64,000 bases of DNA. It comes from Thelephora terrestris. Taxonomy: Eukaryota; Basidiomycota; Agaricomycetes; Thelephorales; Thelephoraceae. A program made the position numbers and the translations under genes. The notes under the pieces are model-generated. The model ran no database searches and was not told the origin of the DNA. It saw only the letters and a program-made list of their open reading frames with translations. Below are positions 14,301 through 25,206 of the stretch, piece after piece (within the stretch, counting starts at the first letter, position 1; each line of letters begins with the position of its first letter). The stretch covers positions 3,224,001-3,288,000 of the forward strand of contig WIUZ02000001.1 of assembly GCA_015956445.1 (NCBI GenBank), written 5' to 3'.

Positions 14301-14546
14301 CACATATCTCAGCCAACAACATACATCCTTGCTTGCATTCGCCAGTGCAGGATTAGAAGAGACGATCCACAACTTACCCGCCTTGACATTCACCTCTACA
14401 AGGAGCGAGATGAAACCCGCCTTGATGTCACTGACATCACCAGCATCCAGTGTTTAGTTGGTCGTGTCAGGGATGGATCTGATGGCTGGGCAATCATAGA
14501 CCGCAGTGGGACACTTGCACGGGCAGTCTACCTTGGCGAGGAGTAG
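11400..14546 (+). CDS. Tnp2 family transposase (CACTA)
   Basis: DDE-type transposase that cuts and rejoins the element's ends in the nucleus. Exon 1 (11400-11550) starts with a zinc-binding motif, CPCCSQLVTVKRYESHM. Exon 2 (11609-11884) is acidic. Exon 3, from 11943, holds the typical Tnp2 block YDCCVKSCVCYAG...CPECKEPRFHG and a long conserved core. After an intron near 13473-13527 the frame continues with LPIHTLLHLADGIEAWGPVW and FPMERFCGFLKLG, also family hallmarks. Two more exons lead to the stop at 14544-14546. All proposed introns are 50-70 nt with GT-AG borders. I saw no disabling change, so the element may be autonomous. Start chosen because the ATG at 11400 gives the N-terminal finger. 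Confidence 0.88.
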
Positions 14547-14579
14547 CTTGGTAACTAAATAGCTGATTGGCCTCAATGA

Positions 14580-15175
14580 TATTGTGGACATTGTCCTCAG
14601 TAATATTGCAAAGCATTAGCCTTGGTAATATTGTGAACGTTGGCCTTGAAAAACCGTAAACTTCGAACTCAAAAACACCGTAGACTTTGAACCCGAAAAC
14701 ATAAAATTCGAACTCAAAAACCGTAAACTTCGAAAACCGTAAACTTCGAACTTGAAAACCATAAACTTCGAACTTGAAAACACCATAGAAATTGAACTCG
14801 AAAATCATAAACTTCGGCCTTGTTCAAAAACACCGTAGACTTTGACCCCAAAAAACCATAAACTTCGAACTTGAGAACACTGTAAACTTCGGCCTTGTTT
14901 GGCCTCGAAATCACCATGAAATTTGACATCTAAAACCTTGCAACCTACAGCCTCAAAAATGACATAAACTTTGGCCTCGATCAAAATCGCTGTAGATTCC
15001 AGCCTCAATAATGCCATAAACTTCGGCCTCAACAATATCGTGAACGTTGGCTTCGATAGCGACATCGGACGTTAGCCTTGATAAGCATCATTAAATGTCG
15101 GCCTTGAATACCGCAGCCTCGATAGCATTATCAAAATTAATGTTGCGCGACAGCGGATCGGAAGGCCCGCCTGAG
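14580..15175. repeat. Degenerate short tandem repeats, 3' arm of the CACTA element
   Basis: Dozens of diverged units built around AAACTTCGAACT(T/C)(G/A)AAAA and, farther right, GCCTCGATAATGCCATAAAC-like units. They fill the space between the transposase stop and the subterminal repeats. Open frames here are low-complexity shadows. Confidence 0.7.
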
Positions 15176-15179
15176 CGGG

Positions 15180-15397
15180 TCAAAGCGATCCCGAACTCCG
15201 AACCAAAATCGACCAAACGTCGACAAGCTCGGTAACGAGTATAATTCAAATCTCTCAAATCAACCTAAGTTTGGTCGAACTGAAAATAGCAGGTGCAATC
15301 AGAAATCGCTGATACCCGAAACTAACCAAAATTCGGTCGAATCACAGGTGAGTAACCTAAGTTTGGTCGAAAATCGACCTAATCCTTTCCTACAGTG
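15180..15397. repeat. Right terminal/subterminal repeats of the CACTA element
   Basis: Repeated TTTGGTCGA and CGACCAAA(A/C) cores in both orientations, ending in the inverted copy of CACTGTAG at 15390-15397. They mirror the array at the left end. Confidence 0.75.
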
Positions 15398-15400
15398 AAT

Positions 15401-17849
15401 GTTGTGAAGGGAGTATAAGAGGGAAGGGGGGGGAGGGAGGACGATCCAGAGCGGCTAACAGAGAGAGCCCGTATGGGTCTTATATTGAGTCCAGGCGAGA
15501 ATAAACCGAACGAATTGGAGTCTGTGTGAGTCGGACAGCTCTGCTGCTGTTTTGAAGGGGGTGTGGGACGGGACCGCCGGGTAGGTTCCGTTAATCCGGT
15601 CGGTTGCAATTCTCTTCGACTCGCACCCCTGCCCGTCCCCCCTGTCCGACACGTCTATCCGTCGGCCGTGCTCATTGGCTCAAACCCGCGGTGGTAGATC
15701 ACGATCAAATCGCAGGGAGGGTCGTAAAAAAAACTGGCGCTCGTTCGGCAGATCTACGCTCGGATTTCCCTTTGTCTTTTTCAGCCAATCAAGAATGAAT
15801 GATCCAACCTTTCGTCATCATCGAGTGCGAAAATCCCAGCCGTCCGCGACAGTCCCGGCTCATTTTTCTATGGTGCTTTCATTCTGTTCCGGGGGGGACC
15901 GCGACCCTCCTGCGAACTAAACCCGCGCGCGGACGGCCAGGTAAATCCATTATAAGGATCATCCCACCCGTTCCCAAATTAAGGAAAGACCGGCCGTATC
16001 GATCGTGGTTCGCGATCTTCCTCCTCCACGCGGACCAAAAAAACCCAAACAGAGGGGGGGAAATATCGCGGGAATGACCTGGGGGTTCCGACGATCAACA
16101 CCCCCGATTGACCGTTCTCCTCTCCTCCATCTGGCGATCCGCGCAAATGAGAAAACTGCTCGGCAACCGCCAATTCCAGATTCGACCAGTCCGGATTCAC
16201 ACGAGTGGCGTTCACAAGGCCCTCTCCTCCCCCACCATATGACTCTCGGAGCTGGTCATCGATTCAATCACCTCACTTACGTCACCGCACTAAATTGCGT
16301 TGTTTCCCAGGGTATAACGGGATGCGGTTACCACACACCCCCGTCCAGGCGAGGAGGAGGAAGTGAACGACGCATGGATGAGGCCTTGAGGATCGGATAC
16401 CTTGAAACGCCGTGCCCCGTTCCCACCCTAACGCCTTTGAATCACACACACAGCGTTTTGTCAGAACACACGATCCGTCATGCAACCCGCAGCAAACAGT
16501 CATTTATTCCGTCACGCCTCATCGGTTCATCCGCGTCGTTCTCGGAGAGGGGGGGGGGTGGTATTGAAATTCTCATTAGACGCTCATCTGAGAGTGTGCG
16601 TTCTCCACGACCCCCTGAATGCAACTGCGGGAAACCAAACAACACCAGAAAAGTGTTGCTGGGATCTCCGGGATTTACGCACCGGGTCAACTTTATCGCA
16701 AACTGCGAAAATCACGCGACTTCCCCTGGTTTTGCTGACCCGATATGGGACCTCGCTTCCATAACGAGAATGGCGTTTGCATAGCTCGTGAGGTCTCCCT
16801 TCCCTCGCAGTGTTTTTTTCTTCTTCACTTCTCAAACATATATGTATACACGTACCCATGACAATCGGGAATTGATCTACCCCGATATTACCCATCACCG
16901 GATCGCTCCACACACACACCCCTCCCATCCCCCCTCTGCTTCCTCGGACTCCGAGAAAGGGGAGCATCGATCGTAAAAGGTATCCGATAGCCGCCCAAAA
17001 CAACGAATCCCAGAGGAAGGGAGAGACAAAGGAAAAAGAACCTCCGCTCTCCCCCCACGTTCTTATTCGCCAAAACCGACTATGCGAATATGTATGTAAA
17101 TCTTGGCCATATATATCCATTCCGAGGCTAAAAAAATTCTTTGCTGACGTGTCTAGGAGGATTTGCGCAACTGGAAATTTGTTTTACCCGACTTCTTTTT
17201 TCTCGATCGCCGTAGCTGGTGTGAACAGCCACACCGTAATCGGATCGCTTTTCTCACCTTTGTCAACACCCTCAGCAAACATAGCATCACCAACCAAGCC
17301 AGAAAGGCTGATGCAGATTCAGTTTGCACACACGCCCCACACGAAACCCGCGCTCCGCTGGAAAATCTCCTCTTTAGTACTAACCGTTCCCATGATTACG
17401 TTGCTTTTTTCTTTCTGGATTCCAGGGACGCTTGCGTTAGAAATGTGTGATCCAACCCTGCGACCGCATCCCACCAACAGATCGCCGGTTATCGCCTATA
17501 TATGGGGATTCTCTCCGTCCTTCCCCGCGCTGTCCGTATACGCCGCGGCTCACCCACGCGTTACGCCCAAACTTCATCCCGCTCTCGGACACGGAGGTCG
17601 GGCGGAACGCTGAAAGCAAGATCAACCACCCACGATCGCACAGCTCCCGGTCGACGTAGATCCTGACAACAAGCATACAAATCACCGGATTCCGTTCCGA
17701 CATAGGCGCGCTCACACCACAGCGTCAGCCAAAAAAAGCTGCGTGAGTATACTTGGAAATAGCTCGTTGGAAAGCGTGAGAGGATTTATTATGCGTGTTA
17801 CGTATTGTGGGTGTCCCGGTCGATCCTCGGGTGATTATGTAAGAGAAAA
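15401..17849. other. Intergenic region, original upstream side of the C2H2 gene
   Basis: No gene recognised. On the minus strand TCTTATACTCCC just beyond the CACTA element could be a TATA-like box displaced from the zinc-finger gene. Long open frames (e.g. 16005-16784) have no motif or splice support. G- and C-runs occur near 15425 and 16545. Confidence 0.5.
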
Positions 17850-18862
17850 TCACTTGCGATACCTATAGAAAAATCTCTCAGCATGCCAAAAGAAACTTGT
17901 ACGAGATGAGAACATACCAAATCACTCCCTTCCTGCTTCTCCTAATCTTACGTTGCAACTGCAACATACCATACAACAGTGCCTCCGCAGTGGGCGGGCA
18001 ACCAGGCACATAAATGTCGACGGGAACGATACGATCGCAACCGCGCACGACCGAGTACGAATAGTGGTAGTATCCGCCTCCATTCGCACAAGAGCCCATA
18101 GAAATCACCCAGCCTGATCCGTCGCGGAACACACGAGAGTCAATCAACGACCGGCCGAGGTGAACACTACAAACTCACGAGGCTCAGGCATTTGGTCGTA
18201 GACTTTTCGCAGGGCGGGAGCCATCTTGTTCGTCAACGTCCCAGCCACGATCATAATGTCCGACTGTCGAGGACTGGCACGGAACACGACCCCGAGCCTA
18301 TCTTGATCGTACCGGGCGGCAGCCATATGCATCATCTCTACCGCACAACACGCCAGACCGAACGTCATCGGCCACATCGATCCTTGTCGACCCCAATTGG
18401 CGATCTTGTCAAACGTCGACAAAACGTACTCTATCCCACAAACGAGACGCGTCAGCTACCGCCTCGGAGGGTTGAACGCGATTGGACTGTACCCACCGGC
18501 CTTGTTTTGTGGTTCGCGGACGCTCAGTTGTGTCGCCCCCCGGTCGGCGATGATGGTGATAGGTTCGTTCGCGTTTGTTGAGAACAGCGGTGCATCGTTC
18601 GCGGAGCTCGGTTTAGAAGAGTGTAGGGATCGAATGGCTAAGAAATTCCGGCGCGAGAGATATGAGATAGGAATAGCGCTCTAAAGTACAGGAAAACTCG
18701 AGCACTCACCATGGAGACCTAAAGAGGTCGTTGGCTTCACCGTCGCTCTCGTTGCCACATTTCCAGCTAGTTTCGTTTCAAAACCAACGAAATCAGAACC
18801 AAAGTCTAATAGCCACTCAATAAAATGGCAGTACCGGCAGATCTGAGGGCGGAGAGAGACAT
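17850..18862 (-). CDS. NADH:ubiquinone oxidoreductase 20 kDa Fe-S subunit (PSST/NDUFS7)
   Basis: Mitochondrial complex I subunit that holds cluster N2, the last Fe-S cluster before ubiquinone. The core reads [19 protein letters not shown], then [20 protein letters not shown], then [20 protein letters not shown] and [19 protein letters not shown], giving the conserved cysteine set. The ATG at 18860-18862 ([10 protein letters not shown]) begins an N-terminus rich in Arg, Ser and Leu, as expected for a mitochondrial import signal. Introns with GT-AG borders restore the family sequence: one joins PEP to RWVISMG, and one near the 3' end (GTATGT donor) joins IW to the terminal WYRK before the stop at 17850-17852. 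N-terminal exon joins near 18450 are less certain. It lies head-to-tail with the kinase gene upstream. Confidence 0.93.
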
Positions 18863-19082
18863 GGTGTGCGGATTAGTGGTCGGAGAGGTTGGCAACACCG
18901 TTTGTAGAAAACCCCAACACCCGATTGGTCAACGGCAACTTCCGGGTTCACACTGGCGCTGAGTACAAATCCAGGTTGAACGACTACAAACAGGGGGGGG
19001 GGAAATAACTATGAAGTAACGTATGGTAGCGTCGCAAGAATAGAATGTACTGTGATCATGACCGAGAAAGGTCTCATCAGGT

Positions 19083-20513
19083 TCATTCTTCGGCCAACCA
19101 TCGGTGATTCCTAACCCCCTCGATGGTTGCGCGTCTGTCAGGCTCCGGTTCCAAACACATCCTCATCAACGCTAACACGCTGGGGCTCAGCTTCCTCCCA
19201 ATCGGACCTTTCAACCGCACCCTCCCTTCAATAGCATCACTTTCCGTCGGAAACGGAGAGGTTCCTGTAAGGAGATACGAAAGTAAGACGCCGAGTGTCC
19301 AAACCTCTGCCGGCCCTGCGCGATAGGTTCGCTTTCTTAAAACTTCCGAAGACGCGTAAGCGGTCGTGCCATAGAACACATCGTAGAACGGCCGAGGCTT
19401 TGAGGGATCTTCGATGACTGCACTACCAAAATCGATAATCTTCACCTAAAATGACGAAGATCCATCCGTGAGTTGCATCTGTGATGGCAGCTGGTGGGAC
19501 AACTTACCCTTAGCTGTGAGTCAACAAGGATATTCTCATCCTTGATGTCACAGTGGACGATTCCTAGTCTATTCAGATACCAAACGGCCTCGACCACCTG
19601 CCTAAACACAAACTTGGCTTGATGCTCGGGAAGTCGCTTTCCAGGAGATTGCTCAATGCATTCGAAAAGGTCGTGGGAGGGCCTTCTCCGTGAGGCAGGT
19701 CTCTTGGCCTTCGGACACTTGGTGTACGTAAAAGAACCTTCATCTTGGGTCGGAGTGAACAGCTGCGCCTCGAACATGTTGGCCGTGGGCGACTGCGGAC
19801 TCATTGGTGTAAGAAGCACAGAATCAGCGGTCGAGGTGGTCGAAAATGAGCTAGAGAGGCCAGGCGCGCTGTGGTCCCTCGATGTACAAGGCTCATCCGC
19901 CTCGAGTGCGCGGTTTGAGACCCAAGGGGAACCATGAAGCTCTTGAACCTTTTCCACAGGGCTGAGCAACGCTAAAGGTAATTCGTATCATCGTCCTCAC
20001 CAAGTAGTAATAGACGTCGTCCTCAAAATATTCCAGAAAGTCCGCGATGTTGGGATGTCGTATCCTACCAAGAAGCCAAATCTCCATCGGGAGTCGACCG
20101 AGTTTCGAATCTTGCACCCAGGCGTGGGGAGGCACCTTTTTCCTGATGATAAACTTGACAGCAACATCGCCAAGACCATCCTGTCGCGATGCTACCATGA
20201 CGAAACCATAGCCGCCGCTGCCGATCTCTTCCCGTAGAACGTATGAACGCGCAAAACGTTCGTTGAGCCGATGTCCACCTGGGAATCGATGAGAGTACAT
20301 GGTCGCGTCCAGAGAGTCGTAGATGAAGGAGTCAGGTGGACCAGAGGAGGAACAAGCGGCAAACATGGGCAGGGTCAATGGACTATTTTTGTTAGATAAT
20401 TCAAGCGGCTCGGCAGAATGGCGGCCATGGTGAGCGTCAGATGTAGGGACGCGGTGAGGAGAGATCCAGGCGGCGGGGAAATTAGAGAGTTCCAAGGGCA
20501 AAGAGTCCAACAT
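19083..20513 (-). CDS. PAS-kinase-like serine/threonine protein kinase
   Basis: Protein kinase of the CAMK group resembling PASK/Psk catalytic domains. Exon 1 (ATG at 20511-20513) has a short N-terminus and the glycine loop GSGGYGFV, the VAVKF lysine and RHPNIADFLEYFEDDVYYYL. After a 40-nt intron come a Ser-rich insert, DLFECIEQSPGKRLPEHQAK and the catalytic loop HCDIKDEN (HCD in place of HRD, Asp retained). A second short intron precedes IIDFGSAV (DFG), the activation segment with GTTAYASSE in place of APE, and the C-lobe to the stop at 19083. DLFE and the loop sequence suggest PAS kinase, but no PAS domain is visible, so the regulatory half is absent or lost. Transcribed divergently from RPB3. 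Confidence 0.8.
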
Positions 20514-20696
20514 TTTTCGGCAAGAAGAGAAAGAGAGGCCACCAAGAATGAGGACGAGGACACAGTTTGGAAAGGGAGAAACGAGGATATCGGAAAGAAG
20601 AGAGGGAAACGCGTGAGAAAGATTTGAACCGCTCGGCTCTCTCACGGACAACCAACTCACCTCAGAGGCGCAAAGTTGAACTCGAACCACGCCTTC
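20514..20696. promoter_or_regulatory. Bidirectional promoter region between kinase and RPB3 genes
   Basis: Only 183 bp separate the two opposing ATGs (20513 minus, 20697 plus), so both 5' UTRs and promoters must share or overlap this space. No clear TATA box seen. The interval is purine-rich on the plus strand (AGAAGAGAAAGAGAGG-like), a common feature of fungal housekeeping promoters. Confidence 0.6.
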
Positions 20697-22219
20697 ATGG
20701 AGCCTTCGGTGCAAGTTCGAGAGTTAAAGAAGGACAGGGTCAACTTCGTTCTCGAAAATGTCGATTTGTCGTACGCCTCGATCCCAAATAACACATGACA
20801 TTGGGTCACTTAGCATCTCGCGGGACCACACTTCCCCCCCTAGATTCGCAAACTCGCTACGACGCGTCATGATGGCAGAAATTCCTACCGTCGGTCAGTT
20901 TGACGAATGTTATCCGATAGCAGCCAAATCCAAATTTTCTGAACGCGTTTCGGATTGAATGTGCTGTGTAATCCAGCCATCGACATCGTGGAAGTCGAAA
21001 TGAACACGACGGTCCTTCCGGACGAGTTTATCGTACATCGGCTGGGAATGATACCGCTCAATAGCATGAACTGTGACGAGGCCTTGCGGTATAACAGGGT
21101 ACGTCTCGTGTGGAGAATAGAATCGAGGCGACTGAGATGAAGTTTATCAGGATTGCACTTGCAGCGTGTCGTGTCGATACTGCGCGATTCAACTCGTGCT
21201 ACGGATATCATGTAATGACAGTGAAACCCTGCACGTAACGAGTGATCATCTAGAAGTCGTGGCCCAAACCTCGTATGAAGACGAGGGCGATGTCGGGGAC
21301 GAGTTATCGAAGAGGAGTGAAGAGTTTGGTCAACCAGTGGGCAAGGGTACGCTTGTCACGTAGCTATGAACTTAAGGTTTCACTGACTTTTTCATGTACA
21401 GGTGACCCTGATCACCCACCAGTTTTGATCTGCAAAATTCGCAAAGGACAAGAACTGCGTGTAAAATGCACCGCTAAAAAGGTGCGTGTTCGCCTCATTC
21501 CTCTTAAGTGTCTCACCATTGGCTGTGGACTGCGTTCTAGGGCATTGCAAAAGAGCATGCGAAGTGGTCTGCGTGTTCGGCAGTGGCATTTGAATACGAC
21601 CCACACAACAAGCTCAGACATACATCCCATTGGTTCGAGGTCGACGAGCGTGCGGAGTGGCCATTGAGTGAAAACGCCAAGGAAGAGGAAGCTCCCAAAG
21701 AGAACGATGCGTTTGATTACAGTGCTATTCCGGAGCGGTTCTATTTTGAGGTGGAAACCGTGGGCAGCGTGAGCCCCCAGGAGGTGGTTCTAAAAGTAGG
21801 TCAAAACGCCTATTGTCACACACGGAAGCTAAACCGGTGATCAAACTCAGGGTCTTCGTGAACTGCAAGCCAAGCTCGCGAATCTGATTCTCGCCGTTCA
21901 GTCGACCTCAGATATGCCAACAATCGAAGGCGCTGACGTTCAAGCTCAATTGGGCGTTCAGCCTCCAGGTCCAGGGTGGGGTGCGCCCGCGGCCACCAGC
22001 CCGAACAATCCATATGCGAGCCCGACTGGTGGGCAAACGGGCACGTGGGGTGGCGGGAGTGATCAATGGGGAGGACGTGGGTCAGGGACGAGTCCAAGCT
22101 CGAACACTGGATGGAACTCCACAAGTCCCAGTTGGGATTCTGGAGGTGGCGGTAGTGGTAGCGGTGGCGGTGGCGGTGGCGGGGGTGCTTGGGGAGGTGC
22201 ATCGAGTTGGCATATTTGA
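20697..22219 (+). CDS. RPB3: RNA polymerase II subunit RPB3
   Basis: Core subunit that pairs with RPB11 at the start of Pol II assembly, in the nucleus. The ATG at 20697 begins [20 protein letters not shown]. After the first intron comes [16 protein letters not shown], the alpha-motif hallmark. Next is [20 protein letters not shown] followed by [10 protein letters not shown]. The zinc-binding loop [11 protein letters not shown] follows a further intron. Three more exons follow, including [20 protein letters not shown]. The last exon begins [18 protein letters not shown] and ends in a long Gly/Ser/Trp low-complexity tail to the stop at 22217-22219, longer than in yeast. Introns are 45-90 nt. 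All family landmarks are present, so the gene looks functional. Confidence 0.95.
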
Positions 22220-22374
22220 GTCGCGCAACTTGCGGTTAGAACGGTATCAATACACCATTACGTTTCCCCGCCCATTCCTTAGTTGCCCCCCAATTCCACA
22301 CTCCCGAGCTCTCACCTCATTGGACTCATCGTGAAAAACTTCTGCTTGTCCTCCCCCGGTATCAAGTGCTCGAG

Positions 22375-24643
22375 ATGATTGAACTCCTAGCAGTCCGTTC
22401 GCAATCTCAACGTTCCTTCAGTTCACAAACTAGCCGATAATAGGTCACCGATCCAAGGCTCGCTTACCTGGTCCTGGGTGGATTCGTCGCAGTGGTATGC
22501 CCCAAGTCACCTCCACAAGTGCCCTCAAGTATTCTAACCTCCCACGTTTAGTTCGGTCTGTTTTCGTTGCTCATTCGAGAGAAAGTTTGTTCCGACCCCA
22601 AGCCGAGTGCGCCAAGAAAAATGCTGACTTGGCATGGTCATCATCATAGTGGTACATAAGCGAAGTAGTTATTGGAACTACCTTCGGGATCATAATGGGT
22701 CCTTATGCTGCGGGTATATTCGACCCCCGTAGCTGGGCCTCGGACAATCGCATGATCACGCTTGAGGTGATGAGAGTGGTGCTGGCCGTCGGTCTGTTCG
22801 CCATCGGTGTTGAATTGCCTGCGTCGTATATGGGGAAACATGTTCGAGGGTTGGTGGTGCTCGTCATTCCTACGATGGCCATCGGGTGGCTTGTTGTTGC
22901 TGGTGTGTGTTATCCTCCATCTCTGTGAACATTTTACCTTTACAACGACTCTAGGATTCATGTTCTTGCTCTTTCCGTCTTTAAGCTTTATATCTTGCCT
23001 GGTCGTCGCCGCAACACTCACCCCAACCGATCCAGTGATCTCCGCCGCCATCGTCGGTAAGTGTCACAAGATTCAGAATTCTCAGAACCGTCGGTGAATC
23101 AATTCTCGGGCCGTAGGAAACGGGAAGTATGCTCTTGAGCACGTGCCAGCTTATTTACGAAACGTCATTTCCGCTGAGTCCGCTGCAAACGATGGCCTCG
23201 CTTACCCGTTCCTCAGCCTGTCCATCTACCTTACCGTCGAAGCTACGAAGGGTGAGGCATTCAAGAAGTGGCTTCTTGTCGGGTGTCTCTGTAAGTTCTC
23301 CGACTTCCATCTCATGACCCGTTCCGAGCAACTCTTTTGTTTGCAGACCAGGTCATTCTGGGTACAACCTTCGGCGCCGTGATGGGTGAGTTTCTTGAAC
23401 ATTGGGATCTAGTTCCCGTAGGTTCTGAGAACTTCTAGGATACGGGTTCCGTAAGCTCCTGGCATACTCTCACAAGAAAGGCCTGGGGGACGGGCAATCG
23501 TTTCTCATACAGTATATCGCCCTGGCCTTCTTTACTATCGGAGTCGCGAGTAACGTGGGGATGGATGACCTCCTTGCAGCGTTTGCTGCAGGTACGTCAA
23601 ACTAAGCTCTTCTATCTCAAATTCAAGCCGGCCTTACTGAATCTTACAGGTTGTGCCGTGTCCTGGGATGGAAATTTCAAAGAAGAGACCGAGAAGGAAT
23701 CGTTCGCTGCTGTGATCGATCTCATGCTTAACTGTGCCTGCTTTATCTATATCGGTGCATGGATGGATTTCGCGTCTTTCAATAGCCCCCATTTGGGCAT
23801 CACCCCTTGGAGGCTGATCGTCCTCTTCATCTGGATTGCGGTATTCCGTCGGATCCCAGCTATTCTTATGCTGTATAAGTGGGTTCCGGAAGTAAAGACC
23901 TGGAAGGAGGCTTTGTTCACTGGACATTTCGGTAAGCAGGATCAATTGTGGCCTCACAGGCGGTTGACTGACCCTGTTTTTCAGGACCTGTAAGTCGTAC
24001 TTCTATTCTTTCCCGCTGTATTGAGATGGACGCATCGATGAATCGGTCGTCTAGATGGGTGTCGGGGCGATGTTTATCTCTACCCTTGCTCTTTCCGAGC
24101 TGAAAGTTCCACATAACCCGCCCCAAGATCAGGAAGAATACCTTGCGGCCACTTTGCAAATCATTGTCTCCTTCATCGTCCTCTGTTCCATCTTCATCCG
24201 TGGGTTCAATCCTTCCTTTCACCTCCGGGATTTCACAAACGCTGACGATGCGTTGGTGCAACACGACAGATGGCATGTCCATTCCAATATACTCTGCTGC
24301 CTGTCAGATCCGCTCTCGGGCGCCCTCGTTGACGAGGACTTGGACTTCCGGTCGGGGCAAGTGGGACCGATGGCAACTGGACTGGTCAAACAGGATCAGG
24401 CGATCCGGGTCGAAATCTCCCTCGCAAACTATAACGAAGCGCGATGAGGAAACCGGGGACCGATCCGGAACCCAGACTAAGGTGGGAGACACTTCCGGGA
24501 TCGATGAGAGTGAGGAAACGGCCAGTGTTGTCGGGGTACGGAATCTTTACTTCGACGCGGATGTGGTCTGTCGGACTGCTTCCCTCTCTCTCTTTCTCGT
24601 GGGCTCATTCATCTGCGACACAGGAGATGTCAAGATAATTTAG
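22375..24643 (+). CDS. NHA1/SOD2-type plasma-membrane Na+/H+ antiporter
   Basis: Exports Na+ (and often K+) in exchange for H+ at the plasma membrane. Many short exons give the family core: YLVLGGFVAV, WYISEVVIGTTFGIIMGPYA, AGIFDPRSW, MRVVLAVGLFAIGVELPASY, then ATLTPTDPV and ISAESAANDGLAYPFL, which hold the conserved Asp residues of the ion site. Further exons give FTIGVASNVGMDDLLAAFAA, LNCACFIYIGAWMDF and GVGAMFISTLALSELKVPH. The last intron joins IFI to HGMSIPIYSAACQIRSR, after which a hydrophilic tail runs to a stop at 24641-24643. The exact ATG is uncertain (22375 is my choice). The C-terminal tail is shorter than in yeast Nha1, as far as I can trace it. Confidence 0.88.
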
Positions 24644-25206
24644 GTTTCCTTCGGCAGTGAGGAAGATCCCTTCCCCCAAAATGACGGCCGATATCAGGCA
24701 AACCAACTAGAGCTAGGCACACTAATGTCACCCATTTGTATCACAGGCCAGATTAAATCCATAGACACACGCACGCCCTTCCATCCAGAGATCATGTTAC
24801 CGGTAGAGATGTCATACCTCCGAAGTTTTCACGAAATGTAATGAGATACCTTCTCCCCTAACGTTGTGAATCCGAGTAAGAGAGACCACAACTCGTGTTA
24901 TTCTCGTGGTCTTCGCCATCTTCATCCCAACTAATAGTCAGAAATACACGATTTACTCAAGGTACAAGATACAATGTGGGTGATCAATGCTCCAAAGGCT
25001 ACGCATCCTGATCGTCATATGTGAGGAAACCACAAATAGTCCTTGTGTTTCAAGGGGGTCCGTGAAAAGCGATGCCAGAGGTATTTGAGAGCGAATGAAT
25101 ACTATATTGTCGGGTGGGATACAACAGTGTTCGCGAACCAGTCCCCATAACTTAAATCATGCGGGGGTGGGAGGAGGTGTCAAGCGACCGAAGCTCCCAG
25201 GTGCGT
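24644..25206. other. Intergenic, no gene recognised
   Basis: A 560-bp convergent space between the antiporter and the next gene. No open frame with coding character and no structured RNA seen. Confidence 0.55.

Larger units (their letters stand above)
9001..15397 (+). mobile_element. CACTA (EnSpm) DNA transposon, Tnp2 type, apparently complete
   Basis: The element starts CACTGTAGAAAATAATCAGG and its right end, read on the other strand, starts CACTGTAGGAAAGGATTAGG. The terminal inverted repeats are imperfect and about 35 bp long. It is flanked by the 3-bp target duplication AAT (8998-9000 and 15398-15400). CACTA/CACTG termini with 3-bp duplications are diagnostic of this superfamily. Inside are a Tnp2 transposase on the + strand, an accessory open frame on the - strand and subterminal repeats. 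It is 6397 bp long. Intact termini, matching TSDs and an almost continuous multi-exon transposase suggest a recent insertion. It separates the C2H2 gene from its original upstream region. Confidence 0.93.

Noticed and set aside
11400-14546. KDZ-type transposase
   Set aside because: The YDCCxxSCVCYAG and CPxCKEPR motifs, CACTG ends and 3-bp duplication fit Tnp2/CACTA; KDZ elements make 8-bp duplications.
16005-16784. 260-codon open frame that could be a gene
   Set aside because: No domain, erratic composition, no support from splice sites, and competing frames of similar length on both strands.
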